64,000 bases of DNA, taken from assembly GCF_001562115.1 (NCBI RefSeq), contig NZ_CP013926.1, positions 3,534,001-3,598,000 on the forward strand. The letters run 5' to 3'. Below, piece by piece: positions 1 through 10,142 of this stretch (its first letter is position 1; each line of letters begins with the position of its first letter). Source of the DNA: Alteromonas stellipolaris. GTDB lineage: Bacteria > Pseudomonadota > Gammaproteobacteria > Enterobacterales > Alteromonadaceae. Position numbers and translations under genes: made by a program. Under the pieces are notes generated by a model, which made no database searches, was not told where the DNA came from, and saw nothing but the letters and a program-made list of their open reading frames with translations.

Positions 1-535
1 GAGGCGTACCTGGACCCATCACTTTTAACAATTTCTCGTTAGGAATAGTGATAAGTGAATCTACGTTGTTAGCCAGTTCAACAATGCCCTGCTCTGCAAA
101 CGTAGTACGCTTTTTACCTTCGAATGGGAATGGCTTAGTAACAACAGCCACAGTAAGAATTCCCATTTCACGGGCAATTTTTGCCACTTCAGGTGCTGCA
201 CCAGTACCTGTACCACCACCCATACCTGCGGTGATGAAAACCATATCTGCGCCATCTAATGCTTGGCGAATGGTTTCTCTGTCTTCATGTGCAGCGTCAC
301 GCCCAATGTTAGGATCGGCACCTGCGCCTAAACCTTTAGTAACACTAGAGCCAATTTGTAAGGTAACGTCAGCATTTGAGCTACGTAGTACCTGTGCGTC
401 GGTGTTTATCGCAATAAACTCTACGCCTTCAATGCTTTGAGACACCATGTGCTCAACTGCATTTCCGCCGCCACCACCAACACCGATGACTTTGATTACG
501 GCTTCTTCGCCGTGACTATCCATTAATTCGAACAT
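1..535 (-). CDS. ftsZ: Cell division protein FtsZ, N-terminal part (truncated by window edge)
   Basis: FtsZ is the tubulin-like GTPase that polymerises into the cytoplasmic Z ring and recruits the divisome. The 178 visible codons start at an ATG behind a GGAGAG ribosome binding site. They show the N-terminal nucleotide-binding fold: a glycine-rich GVGGGGGNA stretch at residues 18-26, the tubulin signature GGGTGTG at 106-112, and the downstream [10 protein letters not shown] segment at 134-143. The rest of the protein, including the GTPase T7 loop and the C-terminal FtsA/ZipA-binding tail, lies outside the window. It is the last visible gene of the dcw cluster and is separated from ftsA by about 100 bases, a wider gap than between the other dcw genes, so a local promoter is possible. 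Identification is firm. Confidence 0.98.
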   Translation of the reverse strand, partial: MFELMDSHGEEAVIKVIGVGGGGGNAVEHMVSQSIEGVEFIAINTDAQVLRSSNADVTLQIGSSVTKGLGAGADPNIGRDAAHEDRETIRQALDGADMVFITAGMGGGTGTGAAPEVAKIAREMGILTVAVVTKPFPFEGKKRTTFAEQGIVELANNVDSLITIPNEKLLKVMGPGTP

Positions 536-637
536 ACTTACTCTCCGGTTGTACGTCTTCTATGCTTTGCTACGACACATAGTCGATTATCTGCATCCTG
601 CGAATCGTGATGCCGTAGCTATAGCGACCCCAAAAAA

Positions 638-1867
638 TTAAAATTCACCTTTAAACCAGCTTTGCACGCGATGAAATAAACTTTCACCGGTTTTTTGCTT
701 ACTGGACTTCTTATTATCTGCTTGCACTTTGCCGTATTGCAGAAGCCCTACGACGGTTGCAAATCCTGCATCATCAACGTATTCAGATAAGCCTTTAACG
801 TTGATTGGGTTGCCTACTCTTACAGGCATCTGGAAAATTTCCTCGGCAAATTCAACCGCACCTTCCATTTTGGCGGTACCACCGGTTAGCACTAAGCCGG
901 CAGCAATTTGCTCTTCCAGACCACTGGCACGAATTTCATCATGTACCAGTTCAAAAAGTTCTTGGTATCGAGGCTCAATCACTTCAGCTAGCGTATGTCG
1001 CGACATTACCCGCGCGGCACGCCCGCCTACACTTGGCACTTCAATACTCTCTTCCATACTGACCATGTCTTTCAGCGCGCAGGCATAATTAACTTTAATT
1101 TCTTCTGCGTTGCTAATTGGCGTACGGAAAATCTTAGCGATGTCGCTGGTAATCTGATTGCCGGCAACAGGGATAACAGCGGTATGCCTAATGGCACCGT
1201 CTGTGTAGATAACGATATCCATGGTGCCACCACCAATATCAACTACACACACACCTAATTCACGCTCATCATCCGTTAGCACAGCATAACTTGATGCCAA
1301 TGCTGAAAATATCAATTGGTCGGCGTTTAGTTCGCAGCGCTCAACACACTTCACTAAATTTTTCGCCATATCGTCTGCACACGTAATGATGTGTGCGTCG
1401 GCTTCCATTCTTACGCCTGACATGCCAATTGGGTTCTTAATTCCTTCTTGCACATCAATAGTAAATTCTTGTGGTAAAACATGAAGTAACCTGCGTTCAG
1501 CTGCAATAGGAACACTGCGTGCTGCATGAATAACGTTGTCTACGTCTTCTTGAGTTACTTCTTGGTTATTAATCGGCACCATACCGTTTTCGTTTTGGCA
1601 TTTTACGTGACGGCCTGAAATAGACATGAAAACTGAAGAAACACGGCAATCTGCCATTAGCTCCATTTCATTTACCGCACGTTGCACCGACTTAACCACT
1701 AGGTTTAAGTCATTTACACCGCCTTTATCCATGCCTTTTGCAGCATGCGTACCGACACCAACGATACTGATTTGATCGTCGTCTAGCAGCTCACCCACTA
1801 CAGCCTTTACCTGGCTAGTGCCTATATCTAAGCCTACAATCAAATTACGTTCAGCAGGTTTTGACAT
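638..1867 (-). CDS. ftsA: Cell division protein FtsA
   Basis: FtsA is the actin-like ATPase that tethers FtsZ filaments to the inner membrane through a C-terminal amphipathic helix. The 409-residue protein (E. coli about 420) begins NLIVGLDIGTSQVKAVVGE, the phosphate-1 motif of the actin/Hsp70 fold. It contains the phosphate-2 type CVVDIGGGTMD and the adenosine motif GLVLTGGTAKMEG, and it ends with the basic-aromatic membrane helix RVQSWFKGEF. A longer frame opens upstream inside ftsQ, but the start at 1867 has an AAGGAAA ribosome binding site and leaves a 7-base gap after the ftsQ stop, so I chose it. It is co-transcribed with ftsQ and lies upstream of ftsZ. Confidence 0.98.
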   Translation of the reverse strand: MSKPAERNLIVGLDIGTSQVKAVVGELLDDDQISIVGVGTHAAKGMDKGGVNDLNLVVKSVQRAVNEMELMADCRVSSVFMSISGRHVKCQNENGMVPINNQEVTQEDVDNVIHAARSVPIAAERRLLHVLPQEFTIDVQEGIKNPIGMSGVRMEADAHIITCADDMAKNLVKCVERCELNADQLIFSALASSYAVLTDDERELGVCVVDIGGGTMDIVIYTDGAIRHTAVIPVAGNQITSDIAKIFRTPISNAEEIKVNYACALKDMVSMEESIEVPSVGGRAARVMSRHTLAEVIEPRYQELFELVHDEIRASGLEEQIAAGLVLTGGTAKMEGAVEFAEEIFQMPVRVGNPINVKGLSEYVDDAGFATVVGLLQYGKVQADNKKSSKQKTGESLFHRVQSWFKGEF

Positions 1868-1874
1868 GGTTTCC

Positions 1875-2648
1875 TTAACTCTCTTTGTTTGTTGTATCAC
1901 TGCTGCTGTTTTCCCAGCCAACCGCGACACCTGTATCGTAACGAAGATCGATATATTTCACCGTCTTCTCTTGCTGCGCAAGTAAGGGATATACATCGAT
2001 AAAACGTTGTAATCTATCGATAAATTCCTTGCGCCCTAAATTCAATTCAATACCATTTTCAAGTTGAACTTGCCATGCGAAGCGCTCGCTCAACGATAAT
2101 TCTTCAATATTCATGGCGGTAGTGGCCAACAACGCATGCATGGAGTTATACCCTTCAAGCGCGGTCTTCTCGCTACCACCTGGGCCGTATAACCTTGGCA
2201 ACGCTAAATCATGCCCATCGGCGTTAAACGTGTCGCCGTAGGGATTTAGCAGCAAATCTTCGTTCCATTTGGCAACGGGTTGCTGCTCAACCAAATATAT
2301 CTTTAACGTGTTTGGCCATTTTTTACGTACCGACGCCCGATATACCCATGGTTGTGCTTCTACCAACTCAAACACTTCATTTACGTCTAGGGCGAAAAAA
2401 CTGCCCGGCTGTGACTTTCTTATCAGTTGCTCTAGCCTGCTAATATTCACATGCTGGTAATCGCCTGAAAAATCAATTACCTGAACAGGCATTTGCTGTT
2501 CATCTTGCATATAGCCGTTGGCCTTCACAGCACCAAACACCAATGCAGCAATAACAAACAATAAGAACACTACACCGCCCCACAAAGATGCCTTGTCTTT
2601 GGTTGGTTTACTTTTTACAGCGCTTGCAGTGTTCGTCTTACTTGTCAT
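1875..2648 (-). CDS. ftsQ: Cell division protein FtsQ
   Basis: FtsQ is a bitopic inner-membrane protein that links cytoplasmic divisome proteins to FtsL/FtsB and FtsW/FtsI. The 257-residue protein has a short basic cytoplasmic N-terminus, one membrane segment around residues 23-42, a periplasmic POTRA domain at about 52-125 (starting VQVIDFSGDYQHV), and a C-terminal beta domain that ends near the conserved IDLRYDTGVAVGW. Length and architecture fit the family. It sits between ddlB (6-base gap) and ftsA (7-base gap), the usual gammaproteobacterial order. Confidence 0.96.
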   Translation of the reverse strand: MTSKTNTASAVKSKPTKDKASLWGGVVFLLFVIAALVFGAVKANGYMQDEQQMPVQVIDFSGDYQHVNISRLEQLIRKSQPGSFFALDVNEVFELVEAQPWVYRASVRKKWPNTLKIYLVEQQPVAKWNEDLLLNPYGDTFNADGHDLALPRLYGPGGSEKTALEGYNSMHALLATTAMNIEELSLSERFAWQVQLENGIELNLGRKEFIDRLQRFIDVYPLLAQQEKTVKYIDLRYDTGVAVGWENSSSDTTNKES

Positions 2649-2654
2649 TGCGTT

Positions 2655-3623
2655 TTATGCTCTGCTGTCAGGGTCAAAACTGGTGGCCAATATTGCCAAC
2701 ACCAGTTCGTCAAAACTTAACCCTGCCACTTTGGCCGCTTTAGGCACCAAGCTTTTTTCCGTCATTCCCGGCACCGTATTCGCTTCAAGCAAATAAAAGT
2801 GCCCGTCACTATCCTGCATCACGTCAATGCGACCCCAGCCAGAGCCAGAAATAGAATCGAATGCCTGCGTCGATAGCTGAGCAAGATGTGCTTCTTGCTC
2901 GTCAGACAAACCACTTGGACAAAAGTATTCGGTGGTATCGTCTTGGTACTTTGCAGCATAATCATAAAACGTATGAGGAGTAGACATGCGGATAGACGGC
3001 AATGCCTGCCCCTGAATTACTGAAACCGTAAATTCAGGGCCATTTATGTATTGCTCTAACAGAACCTGATTGTCATAGTTAAAGGCGTCCTGTATGGCAT
3101 TTTCGAGTTGTTCAGCGCTTGTCACTCTTGCCATGCCAATACTCGACCCTTCTCGGGCCGGTTTTACCATGACTTCATTCCCCAACTTTTCCATTATAGC
3201 GCTGCACTTACCAGCTTCAAAGCGCCTTTTATCAGCAATTTCATATTTAGCAGTAGGTAAGCCAAGGCTTTGCCATACTTGCTTGGTGTGAATCTTGTCC
3301 ATCGCCAATGCAGAACCTAAAACCGGCGTTCCCGTATAGGGAATTTTAAGCAGTTGAAGTGCCCCTTGCATTGAGCCATCTTCACCACCTCGGCCGTGTA
3401 ACATGATAAGCACTCGGTCGACTTTTTCGCTGATCAAATCAGTCAGTGGGCGCTTAGCTGGATCAAAAGCAATGGCATTCACATTTTGTCGTAAAAGTGC
3501 TGCAAGCACTGCGTTGCCTGAGTTTAGCGACACTTCACGTTCAGCAGAATCGCCGCCAAACATGACCGCAACTTTTCCAAAGGCGGCAGCATCATATTTT
3601 GTTACGTTGCTAAAAAGGCTCAT
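2655..3623 (-). CDS. ddlB: D-alanine--D-alanine ligase
   Basis: This ATP-grasp ligase joins two D-alanines to make the dipeptide that MurF attaches to the peptidoglycan precursor. The 322-residue protein shows the N-terminal [11 protein letters not shown], the [12 protein letters not shown] substrate loop, the [11 protein letters not shown] nucleotide-binding segment and the C-terminal metal-binding [16 protein letters not shown]. Its start codon overlaps the murC stop by four bases (ATGA), which indicates translational coupling. The chromosomal context between murC and ftsQ matches ddlB rather than ddlA. Confidence 0.97.
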   Translation of the reverse strand: MSLFSNVTKYDAAAFGKVAVMFGGDSAEREVSLNSGNAVLAALLRQNVNAIAFDPAKRPLTDLISEKVDRVLIMLHGRGGEDGSMQGALQLLKIPYTGTPVLGSALAMDKIHTKQVWQSLGLPTAKYEIADKRRFEAGKCSAIMEKLGNEVMVKPAREGSSIGMARVTSAEQLENAIQDAFNYDNQVLLEQYINGPEFTVSVIQGQALPSIRMSTPHTFYDYAAKYQDDTTEYFCPSGLSDEQEAHLAQLSTQAFDSISGSGWGRIDVMQDSDGHFYLLEANTVPGMTEKSLVPKAAKVAGLSFDELVLAILATSFDPDSRA

Positions 3624-5068
3624 GCATCGCTCTCCTGATGCAGCGCTTTTGGCTCCATCTCACGGCTAGCTAGCAACTTAGCAATTTGACCAATGTTCCC
3701 AGCACCTTGCGTCATCACGATATCGCCCTCTACCAAAATATTGGCAAGAATGGCGGGAAGCGCTTCTTTGCCGCCCACGTAGACGGGCTCAATTTGGCCA
3801 CGTTGACGGATAGAACGACACAAAGATTTACTGTCAGCGCCCTCAATAGGTTGTTCACTGGCCGGATAAACGTCTAACAATAGCAACACGTCTACCGTAG
3901 AAAGCACGTTAACAAAGTCTTCGTATAAATCACGAGTACGGGTGAACCTGTGTGGTTGATACACCATGACTAAGCGATTCTCGGGCCAATTAGCCCTTGC
4001 AGCCGCTATCGTGGCTTTCACTTCTGTAGGATGATGACCGTAGTCGTCAACCAAAGTAACGTTACCCACACTGGTATCAAAATCGCCAAGTACTTCAAAC
4101 CGACGGCCAATACCACCAAAGCTTGCCAATGCAGCCACAATGGCGTCATCATCAATGCCTTCGTCAGTCGCTACCGCAATGGCTGCCAATGCATTTAGCA
4201 CATTGTGATTACCGGTAAGGTTTAGTGTTACCTTCAACGGCTCGCGCTCTGGACGTATAACAGTGAAATTAGCTTGTCCAAACGATAAAGTAATATCCTG
4301 GGCACGCACATCGTTGTGCGCTTCAAAACCATAAGTAATGATGCTGCGGCCAATACGAGGGCTAATCTCTTGTATGTTGGCGTCGTCGCCACACACGATT
4401 GCCTGCCCGTAAAATGGCAAATTACTTAAAAACTCAACAAAGGTGTCTTTTACTTTCGAGAAGTCACCACCATAAGTATCCATATGGTCAGCTTCAATAT
4501 TCGTGACTACCGACACCATTGGCTGCAAGTGCAAGAACGATGCATCGCTTTCATCGGCTTCAGCTATCAAATAACGGCTTCTTCCCAAGCGTGCGTTAGT
4601 ACCTGCACTATTTAACAAGCCGCCAATCACAAATGTTGGATCGTACTGCGCTTGAGCAAAAATGGTCGAGATCAAACTGGTTGTTGTGGTTTTACCATGA
4701 GTTCCGGCCACAGCAATTCCATGGCGAAAACGCATTAATTCCGCTAACATTTCCGCACGACGTATAATTGGAATACGTTGTTCTCTGGCGGTAATAATCT
4801 CTGGATTAGCTTCGTTAATAGCGCTAGAAACCACAATCACGTCCATACCATCAACGTTTTGTGCTTTATGACCAATTTTTACATCTACACCCAAATCACT
4901 TAGGCGCTGAGTCATAGGCCCTGAATTTATATCAGAGCCAGCAATGTCGTAACCTTCATTAAGCAGTACTTCTGCAATACCGCCCATACCCGCACCGCCA
5001 ATGCCGATAAAAAATATTTTCTTCACCCTGCGCATTTGCGGGCTCTCAAATGGGGTCTTAAAAACCAT
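3620..5068 (-). CDS. murC: UDP-N-acetylmuramate--L-alanine ligase MurC
   Basis: MurC adds L-alanine to UDP-MurNAc, the first amino-acid ligation of cytoplasmic peptidoglycan precursor synthesis. The 482-residue protein has the Rossmann-like UDP-binding start [17 protein letters not shown], the Mur ligase P-loop [11 protein letters not shown], the EADESDASF motif and a C-terminal ligase domain. An in-frame extension of 33 codons runs back into murG. The ATG at 5068 gives the family-typical N-terminus and overlaps the murG stop by one base (TAATG), so I chose it. Confidence 0.97.
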   Translation of the reverse strand: MVFKTPFESPQMRRVKKIFFIGIGGAGMGGIAEVLLNEGYDIAGSDINSGPMTQRLSDLGVDVKIGHKAQNVDGMDVIVVSSAINEANPEIITAREQRIPIIRRAEMLAELMRFRHGIAVAGTHGKTTTTSLISTIFAQAQYDPTFVIGGLLNSAGTNARLGRSRYLIAEADESDASFLHLQPMVSVVTNIEADHMDTYGGDFSKVKDTFVEFLSNLPFYGQAIVCGDDANIQEISPRIGRSIITYGFEAHNDVRAQDITLSFGQANFTVIRPEREPLKVTLNLTGNHNVLNALAAIAVATDEGIDDDAIVAALASFGGIGRRFEVLGDFDTSVGNVTLVDDYGHHPTEVKATIAAARANWPENRLVMVYQPHRFTRTRDLYEDFVNVLSTVDVLLLLDVYPASEQPIEGADSKSLCRSIRQRGQIEPVYVGGKEALPAILANILVEGDIVMTQGAGNIGQIAKLLASREMEPKALHQESDA

Positions 5069-6156
5069 TATTCCCCTACTCCTACTACTGCCATGCAATG
5101 GCTTACTACTTGTTCTGTGGCGTGAGTACTGGCATGTTGCCTTGCTACTGCACCCATTTTTAGGCAATCGCTAGGGTGTGTTACCCAGTGCCGAACTGCC
5201 TGCCTTAAATTGTCTTCTAATGCTGATTGCGCAACCATAATGGCTGCGCCATGTTTCACTAACGACTGCGCATTTTTGGTCTGATGATCGTCTACCGCGT
5301 GAGGCAAAGGTACAAACAATGCTGCCCTGCCGGCTGCCGCCACTTCTGCAACGGTAAGTGCGCCTGCTCTGCAAATTACAAAATCCGCCCACTCATAGGC
5401 TGCTGCCATATCATCAATAAAGTCGCTGACGTCAACGGGATTGGCCGAACCTGCATAAAGCGCTTCTACCGAAGCTTTATTGCCTTTTCCGCATTGATGA
5501 CGAATAGATAAACCGTCTAGCGCCGCACAAGTGTCGGGCACAGTATCATTAAGTACTTTGGCCCCCAAACTTCCTCCAACAACCAATAGATTAAGTTTGC
5601 CGTTTGTTGACTCATCTGTAACTTGTTCTTTCGGGTTAACCTGCCAAATTTCGTCCCTCACAGGGTTGCCCACGGTGTACACTTTAGACGCAACGTTAGC
5701 AAATTGTGGTTTAGCATCTTCAAAACCAAGTAGCACCCGCGTAGCGACTTTGGCTAATAGCTTATTCGTCATGCCTGCGGCCGCATTTTGCTCGTGTATA
5801 ACCACGGGAATGCCTAGGGATTTTGCCGCAATACCGCCAGGTCCGCTGGCATAACCACCAAAACCAAGCACTAAATCTGGTTGCACCCGTTTAATGATAC
5901 GGCGAGCCGAAAATAAACTTTTGATCAGTGCTATACCGCCCGACAGTTTTGCTTTAAGCCCTTTACCACGAATACCTTTCACGGGGATAAAGTGAATGGG
6001 AATACCATGTTTAGGTACAACGTCGGCTTCCATTCGCTCGGCAGTACCCAACCATTCTATTTCCCAGCCAGCGGATTGCAGCGCGTGCGCCACAGCTAAT
6101 CCAGGGAAAACATGCCCCCCAGTGCCACCCGCCATAATTAAGCAACGCTTACTCAC
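5068..6156 (-). CDS. murG: Lipid II synthase MurG (GlcNAc transferase)
   Basis: MurG transfers GlcNAc from UDP-GlcNAc to lipid I on the inner face of the cytoplasmic membrane, giving lipid II. The 362-residue GT-B glycosyltransferase has the N-terminal loop [15 protein letters not shown], the [12 protein letters not shown] segment, the [10 protein letters not shown] loop and the sugar-nucleotide site [15 protein letters not shown] followed by [14 protein letters not shown]. The start is GTG, behind a strong AAGGAGG ribosome binding site six bases upstream. It overlaps the ftsW stop by eight bases. Confidence 0.97.
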   Translation of the reverse strand: MSKRCLIMAGGTGGHVFPGLAVAHALQSAGWEIEWLGTAERMEADVVPKHGIPIHFIPVKGIRGKGLKAKLSGGIALIKSLFSARRIIKRVQPDLVLGFGGYASGPGGIAAKSLGIPVVIHEQNAAAGMTNKLLAKVATRVLLGFEDAKPQFANVASKVYTVGNPVRDEIWQVNPKEQVTDESTNGKLNLLVVGGSLGAKVLNDTVPDTCAALDGLSIRHQCGKGNKASVEALYAGSANPVDVSDFIDDMAAAYEWADFVICRAGALTVAEVAAAGRAALFVPLPHAVDDHQTKNAQSLVKHGAAIMVAQSALEDNLRQAVRHWVTHPSDCLKMGAVARQHASTHATEQVVSHCMAVVGVGE

Positions 6157-7675
6157 TCGTGGCCTCCTTAGATACTCGGGCTAAAATAGCTTTGATGCCC
6201 GCTTTTCCTTCGTCTTCAGGAGAAATGCTATTAGATGATTTTTTTGCCCCAGCGCCTTTTGATGTCGCTGCTGACGCTTCTTGATCAGCCCCTTTTACAT
6301 CAAGCACTTTCGCATCAGCAGCTTGGTTATAATCAGCATCGGCGTCAGCAAAAGGTTCAGCATTGGTGTGCTTTGTTTTCACTGGCGGCGTAGCCGCTGA
6401 CTTAGCGGAAGACTTTGCCTTCGCTTTACTGGTTTTCTTATTGTCGCCACGCCCTAAAGCTTGAACACCGTCTACGCGCAATTCAAAATCGATACGCAAC
6501 AATAAAGCCACCGCAACAGACATAACGATAAGCGATGATCCGCCGTAACTCACTAATGGCAGCGTTAATCCTTTGGTGGGCAGAATACCTGCACTAGCAC
6601 CAATATTTACAGCGGTTTGAAAACTAAACCAAATACCTACGCTGTAAGCTAAATACCCTTCAAACGGACGTGATTTCAATAACGCTTTGTTCCCTATTTG
6701 TAGGGCACGCACCACCATCCATAAAATTAAGCCGAGTACGGCAAGTACACCCACAAAGCCAAGTTCTTCGGCAAGAATAGCCATGACAAAGTCTGTGTGC
6801 GCTTCGGGTAAGAACTCTAACTTTTGTAGGCTGTTGCCCAAACCTTGGCCAAACCAATTGCCTCGCCCATAAGCCATTAAGGATTGGGTTAACTGATAAC
6901 CCGCACCAAATGGGTCGGCCCATGGATCAAGAAAAGAAGTCACCCGCTTCATGCGGTATTCTTCAAATACGATAAGGGCAACAACCGCCAGCACGCCGGC
7001 GAATACCAACGCAAAGAACTGCCACAAGCGAGCGCCGGCTAAAAATAGCAGCCCAATGGTAGTGGCAAACATCACAACCACAGTACCTAAGTCGGGTTGT
7101 AGCAATAGCAACATGGCTAAGGCGAAGAACACCACTAAAGGCTTGATGAAACCTTTTAAGTTTTCGGTTACTTCTTCATAACGGCGGACCAAGTAGCCCG
7201 CCAAATAAGTAAAGAAAAAGAGTTTTGCAGGCTCTGCAGCTTGTATGGTGATGGGGCCTAGCGCCAACCAACGAGTACTACCGTTCACGGTACGCCCAAT
7301 AAGCAGAACTGCCACCAACAGCCCAATGGCCGCCAATAATAAATAAGGGTTTGCCGTACGCCAAAACTGCATAGGAAGTTCTAATACCACCATGGCAGCA
7401 ATAATCGCCCCCACAATGTAAATGCCATGGCGAATAGCAAAGTAAAAAGGGTTATCGTGAATTCGTTCAGCAACCGGCATCGACGCTGATGTCACAATAA
7501 TAATACCAATGGTCATTAGCGCTAACGCAACAATGATTAAGCCGATATCGTAGGGGCTTTGGAGATTTTTTTCATCGTGACGGGCGGCAAACAATGCACT
7601 TAATTTAGTGTCTGTTGACGACGTACTTTGTGTTTTTTGCGCGCTATTTGCGTGGGAAGCATTTGCAATCGTCAT
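6149..7675 (-). CDS. ftsW: Lipid II polymerase FtsW (SEDS family) with long C-terminal tail
   Basis: FtsW is the septal SEDS glycosyltransferase that polymerises lipid II together with FtsI. The membrane core runs from about residue 45 to 405. It contains QPDLGTVVVMFATT, the conserved periplasmic loop PEAHTDFVMAILAEELGF and the last helix GGSSLIVMSVAVALLLRID. At 508 residues it is about 90 longer than E. coli FtsW. The excess is mainly a C-terminal hydrophilic Ala/Lys/Asp/Ser-rich tail (about 415-508), plus a polar N-terminal leader of about 40 residues. Both should be cytoplasmic. The ATGA overlap with murD suggests translational coupling. Confidence 0.97.
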   Translation of the reverse strand: MTIANASHANSAQKTQSTSSTDTKLSALFAARHDEKNLQSPYDIGLIIVALALMTIGIIIVTSASMPVAERIHDNPFYFAIRHGIYIVGAIIAAMVVLELPMQFWRTANPYLLLAAIGLLVAVLLIGRTVNGSTRWLALGPITIQAAEPAKLFFFTYLAGYLVRRYEEVTENLKGFIKPLVVFFALAMLLLLQPDLGTVVVMFATTIGLLFLAGARLWQFFALVFAGVLAVVALIVFEEYRMKRVTSFLDPWADPFGAGYQLTQSLMAYGRGNWFGQGLGNSLQKLEFLPEAHTDFVMAILAEELGFVGVLAVLGLILWMVVRALQIGNKALLKSRPFEGYLAYSVGIWFSFQTAVNIGASAGILPTKGLTLPLVSYGGSSLIVMSVAVALLLRIDFELRVDGVQALGRGDNKKTSKAKAKSSAKSAATPPVKTKHTNAEPFADADADYNQAADAKVLDVKGADQEASAATSKGAGAKKSSNSISPEDEGKAGIKAILARVSKEATSE

Positions 7676-9060
7676 GATGGCAATCCCCCTGCTTCTTTCG
7701 TTGCGCCTGCATCACGAGTAAATTTCACACTTGCGGTAATATGTGCTACTGCGTCAGTGAATACTTGTGCGCGGTGCATATAGTTTTTAAACATGTCGAT
7801 ACTTGCACAAGCCGGAGACAGTAAGACAATATCACCGCTAACAGCACGTAAGTTAGCTGCCGACACTGCCATTTCCATTGAACTAACTAACGTAGTGTTA
7901 TCAAAAATCGTACTGAATTTTTCTGCATCTTTTCCAAGAGCTATCACTTCACTCACACTTTCAACCAGCGCTGGTTTCAATGCACTTAAGTCTGCTCCTT
8001 TGCTATCACCACCAGCAATGAGAATAATCTTTCCTTTGGTGATAGGTGCAAGCCCTTCAATAGCGGCGATGGTGGCACCCACATTAGTGGCCTTTGAATC
8101 ATCTATCCATTTCACGCCATTAATGTTGGCAATTTCTACGCAGCGGTGCGGCGCTGAAGTGAAGCTGGTCACTGCAAGTGCAGCTTTGTTAAGCGGTGCA
8201 CCAAACGCCTGACATAACGCCAGCGATGCCATTACATTCAGAATATTATGCATACCCGCCAAGCGGATATCAGCGCTATTGAGCAACGCTTCACCGTCAA
8301 AGGTAATATTGCCTTCCCTTAAACCAAAACCGGTATCGCTAGCATCAAGGCCATAGGTTATGGTGTTTTCACAAGCCGAAATTGGTTTTACTTGGTAGTC
8401 GCCTCGCCAAACGACTGCGGTATCACAATGACTAAAAATACGCTGCTTGGCAGCTGTGTAGTGCTGCATATCGCCGTGTCTATCTAAATGATCATCACTA
8501 ATATTTAAAATAGAGGCAGCGTTTAACTTCAAGCTAGAAGTCGTCTCAAGCTGAAAACTCGATAGCTCTAAAACAATGACATCCAAAGGCTGTGTTTCTC
8601 GCTGACTCACAGATTCCGGAAGGGTTTCAAGCACAGGACGGCCAACATTACCTGCTTCACACACCTCGTATCCACAGGCTCTTAGCATATGGGTAGTAAG
8701 TAGCGTAACCGTGGTCTTTCCGTTCGACCCCGTAATGCCTATCGTTGGCGTACTGTTAAGACGTGCAAATAATTCCACATCACCAATCACTTCAACACCA
8801 CAGGCTTTGGCATGTATTACTTGTTCAATATCAAGAGATAGACCCGGACTAAGCACCAAAGTATCAACGCCTGCGAAGAAGTCACGAGGCAATGACCCAG
8901 TGGTGACGCAGATATTTAATGGTGCTGACACATTGAAAGTATCACGGGTATCGAAAGCTTTTACCTTCGCCCCTTGTTGCTTTAGAAAACGCACGCACGC
9001 CTGACCTGTTAATCCAAGGCCGCCTACCACATAAGAATGTGCACGTACGTTATATGTCAT
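7672..9060 (-). CDS. murD: UDP-N-acetylmuramoyl-L-alanine--D-glutamate ligase MurD
   Basis: MurD adds D-glutamate to UDP-MurNAc-L-Ala in the cytoplasm. The 462-residue protein starts with the UDP-binding segment YVVGGLGLTGQACVRFL. It has the P-loop GITGSNGKTTVTLL, the ELSSFQLE motif, DDHLDRHGDMQHY and the C-terminal LLSPACASIDMFKNY, which is characteristic of MurD. Its ATG overlaps the mraY stop by one base (TAATG) and its stop overlaps the ftsW start by four bases. Confidence 0.97.
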   Translation of the reverse strand: MTYNVRAHSYVVGGLGLTGQACVRFLKQQGAKVKAFDTRDTFNVSAPLNICVTTGSLPRDFFAGVDTLVLSPGLSLDIEQVIHAKACGVEVIGDVELFARLNSTPTIGITGSNGKTTVTLLTTHMLRACGYEVCEAGNVGRPVLETLPESVSQRETQPLDVIVLELSSFQLETTSSLKLNAASILNISDDHLDRHGDMQHYTAAKQRIFSHCDTAVVWRGDYQVKPISACENTITYGLDASDTGFGLREGNITFDGEALLNSADIRLAGMHNILNVMASLALCQAFGAPLNKAALAVTSFTSAPHRCVEIANINGVKWIDDSKATNVGATIAAIEGLAPITKGKIILIAGGDSKGADLSALKPALVESVSEVIALGKDAEKFSTIFDNTTLVSSMEMAVSAANLRAVSGDIVLLSPACASIDMFKNYMHRAQVFTDAVAHITASVKFTRDAGATKEAGGLPS

Positions 9061-10142
9061 TACCTAAGCTTCAATGTTGCCAGCCCAACAAGGACTAAAA
9101 TGATAGAAATAATCCAGAAGCGCACTATAACTCGTGGTTCTGGCCAACCCTTTAATTCGTAATGGTGATGGATAGGTGCCATTCTAAAAATGCGTTGTCC
9201 ACGCAATTTAAATGAACCCACCTGCAAAATGACCGATAGCGTTTCTACTACAAACACGCCGCCCATAATAATTAGTACAATTTCTTGGCGAACTAGCACG
9301 GCGAGCACGCCTAATGTTCCACCTAACGCCAATGAACCTACATCACCCATAAACACTTGAGCGGGATAGGTGTTGAACCATAAAAATCCTAGCCCAGCAC
9401 CAACAATGGCCGTACACACAATAACCAACTCACTGGTAAGTGGAATATGCGGAATATTCAAATAATCGGCGAAATTTGCATTACCGGTCACATAAGCAAA
9501 AATAGCGAAAGCGCCTGCCACTAAAATAGTGGGCACGATGGCTAAACCATCTAGGCCATCAGTTAGGTTTACTGCGTTACTTGTGCCCACAATGGCAAAG
9601 TAAGTAATAATGATAAAAAAGGCGCCTAGTTGCGGAAACACTTCTTTGAAGAAGGGGATAAGCAACGAGGTTTCAGCACTTAACGTGGCACTGCTATATA
9701 AGAAAAAAGCCACCCCAATAGCCACCACCGACTGCCAGAAATACTTCCAGCGAGCAATCAAGCCTTTTGAGTCTTTGCGAATAACTTTACGGTAGTCATC
9801 AACAAAGCCAATAATGCCGTAAGACACCACCACGGCTAAGGTCACTAATACGTAGCGGTTACTTAAATCTGCCCACAGTAAAACACTGACTACGATAGCC
9901 GCTAAAATCAGTAAGCCACCCATAGTAGGTGTACCCGATTTAGATAAGTGACTTTGCGGGCCATCATCACGAACGGTTTGTCCTATCTGCATAGTTTGCA
10001 GATAACGAATCATTTTAGGGCCAATTAAAATAGCAATGAGCAACGCCGTTAACGTACTTAAAATCGCTCTTAGGGTAAGGTATGAAAATACGTTAAACCC
10101 AGTATCAAATTGTGTCAGCCAGTCAGCTAGCCAAATTAACAT
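9060..10142 (-). CDS. mraY: Phospho-MurNAc-pentapeptide translocase MraY
   Basis: MraY transfers phospho-MurNAc-pentapeptide to undecaprenyl phosphate to make lipid I in the inner membrane. The 360-residue polytopic protein is the normal length and carries the family signatures: [19 protein letters not shown], the Mg-binding [21 protein letters not shown] and the terminal [15 protein letters not shown]. Its start overlaps the murF stop by seven bases. Confidence 0.98.
   Translation of the reverse strand: MLIWLADWLTQFDTGFNVFSYLTLRAILSTLTALLIAILIGPKMIRYLQTMQIGQTVRDDGPQSHLSKSGTPTMGGLLILAAIVVSVLLWADLSNRYVLVTLAVVVSYGIIGFVDDYRKVIRKDSKGLIARWKYFWQSVVAIGVAFFLYSSATLSAETSLLIPFFKEVFPQLGAFFIIITYFAIVGTSNAVNLTDGLDGLAIVPTILVAGAFAIFAYVTGNANFADYLNIPHIPLTSELVIVCTAIVGAGLGFLWFNTYPAQVFMGDVGSLALGGTLGVLAVLVRQEIVLIIMGGVFVVETLSVILQVGSFKLRGQRIFRMAPIHHHYELKGWPEPRVIVRFWIISIILVLVGLATLKLR

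Noticed and set aside
5069..5167. 33-residue N-terminal extension of MurC
   Set aside because: It lies wholly within murG, and the TAATG junction at 5068 gives the standard MurC start.
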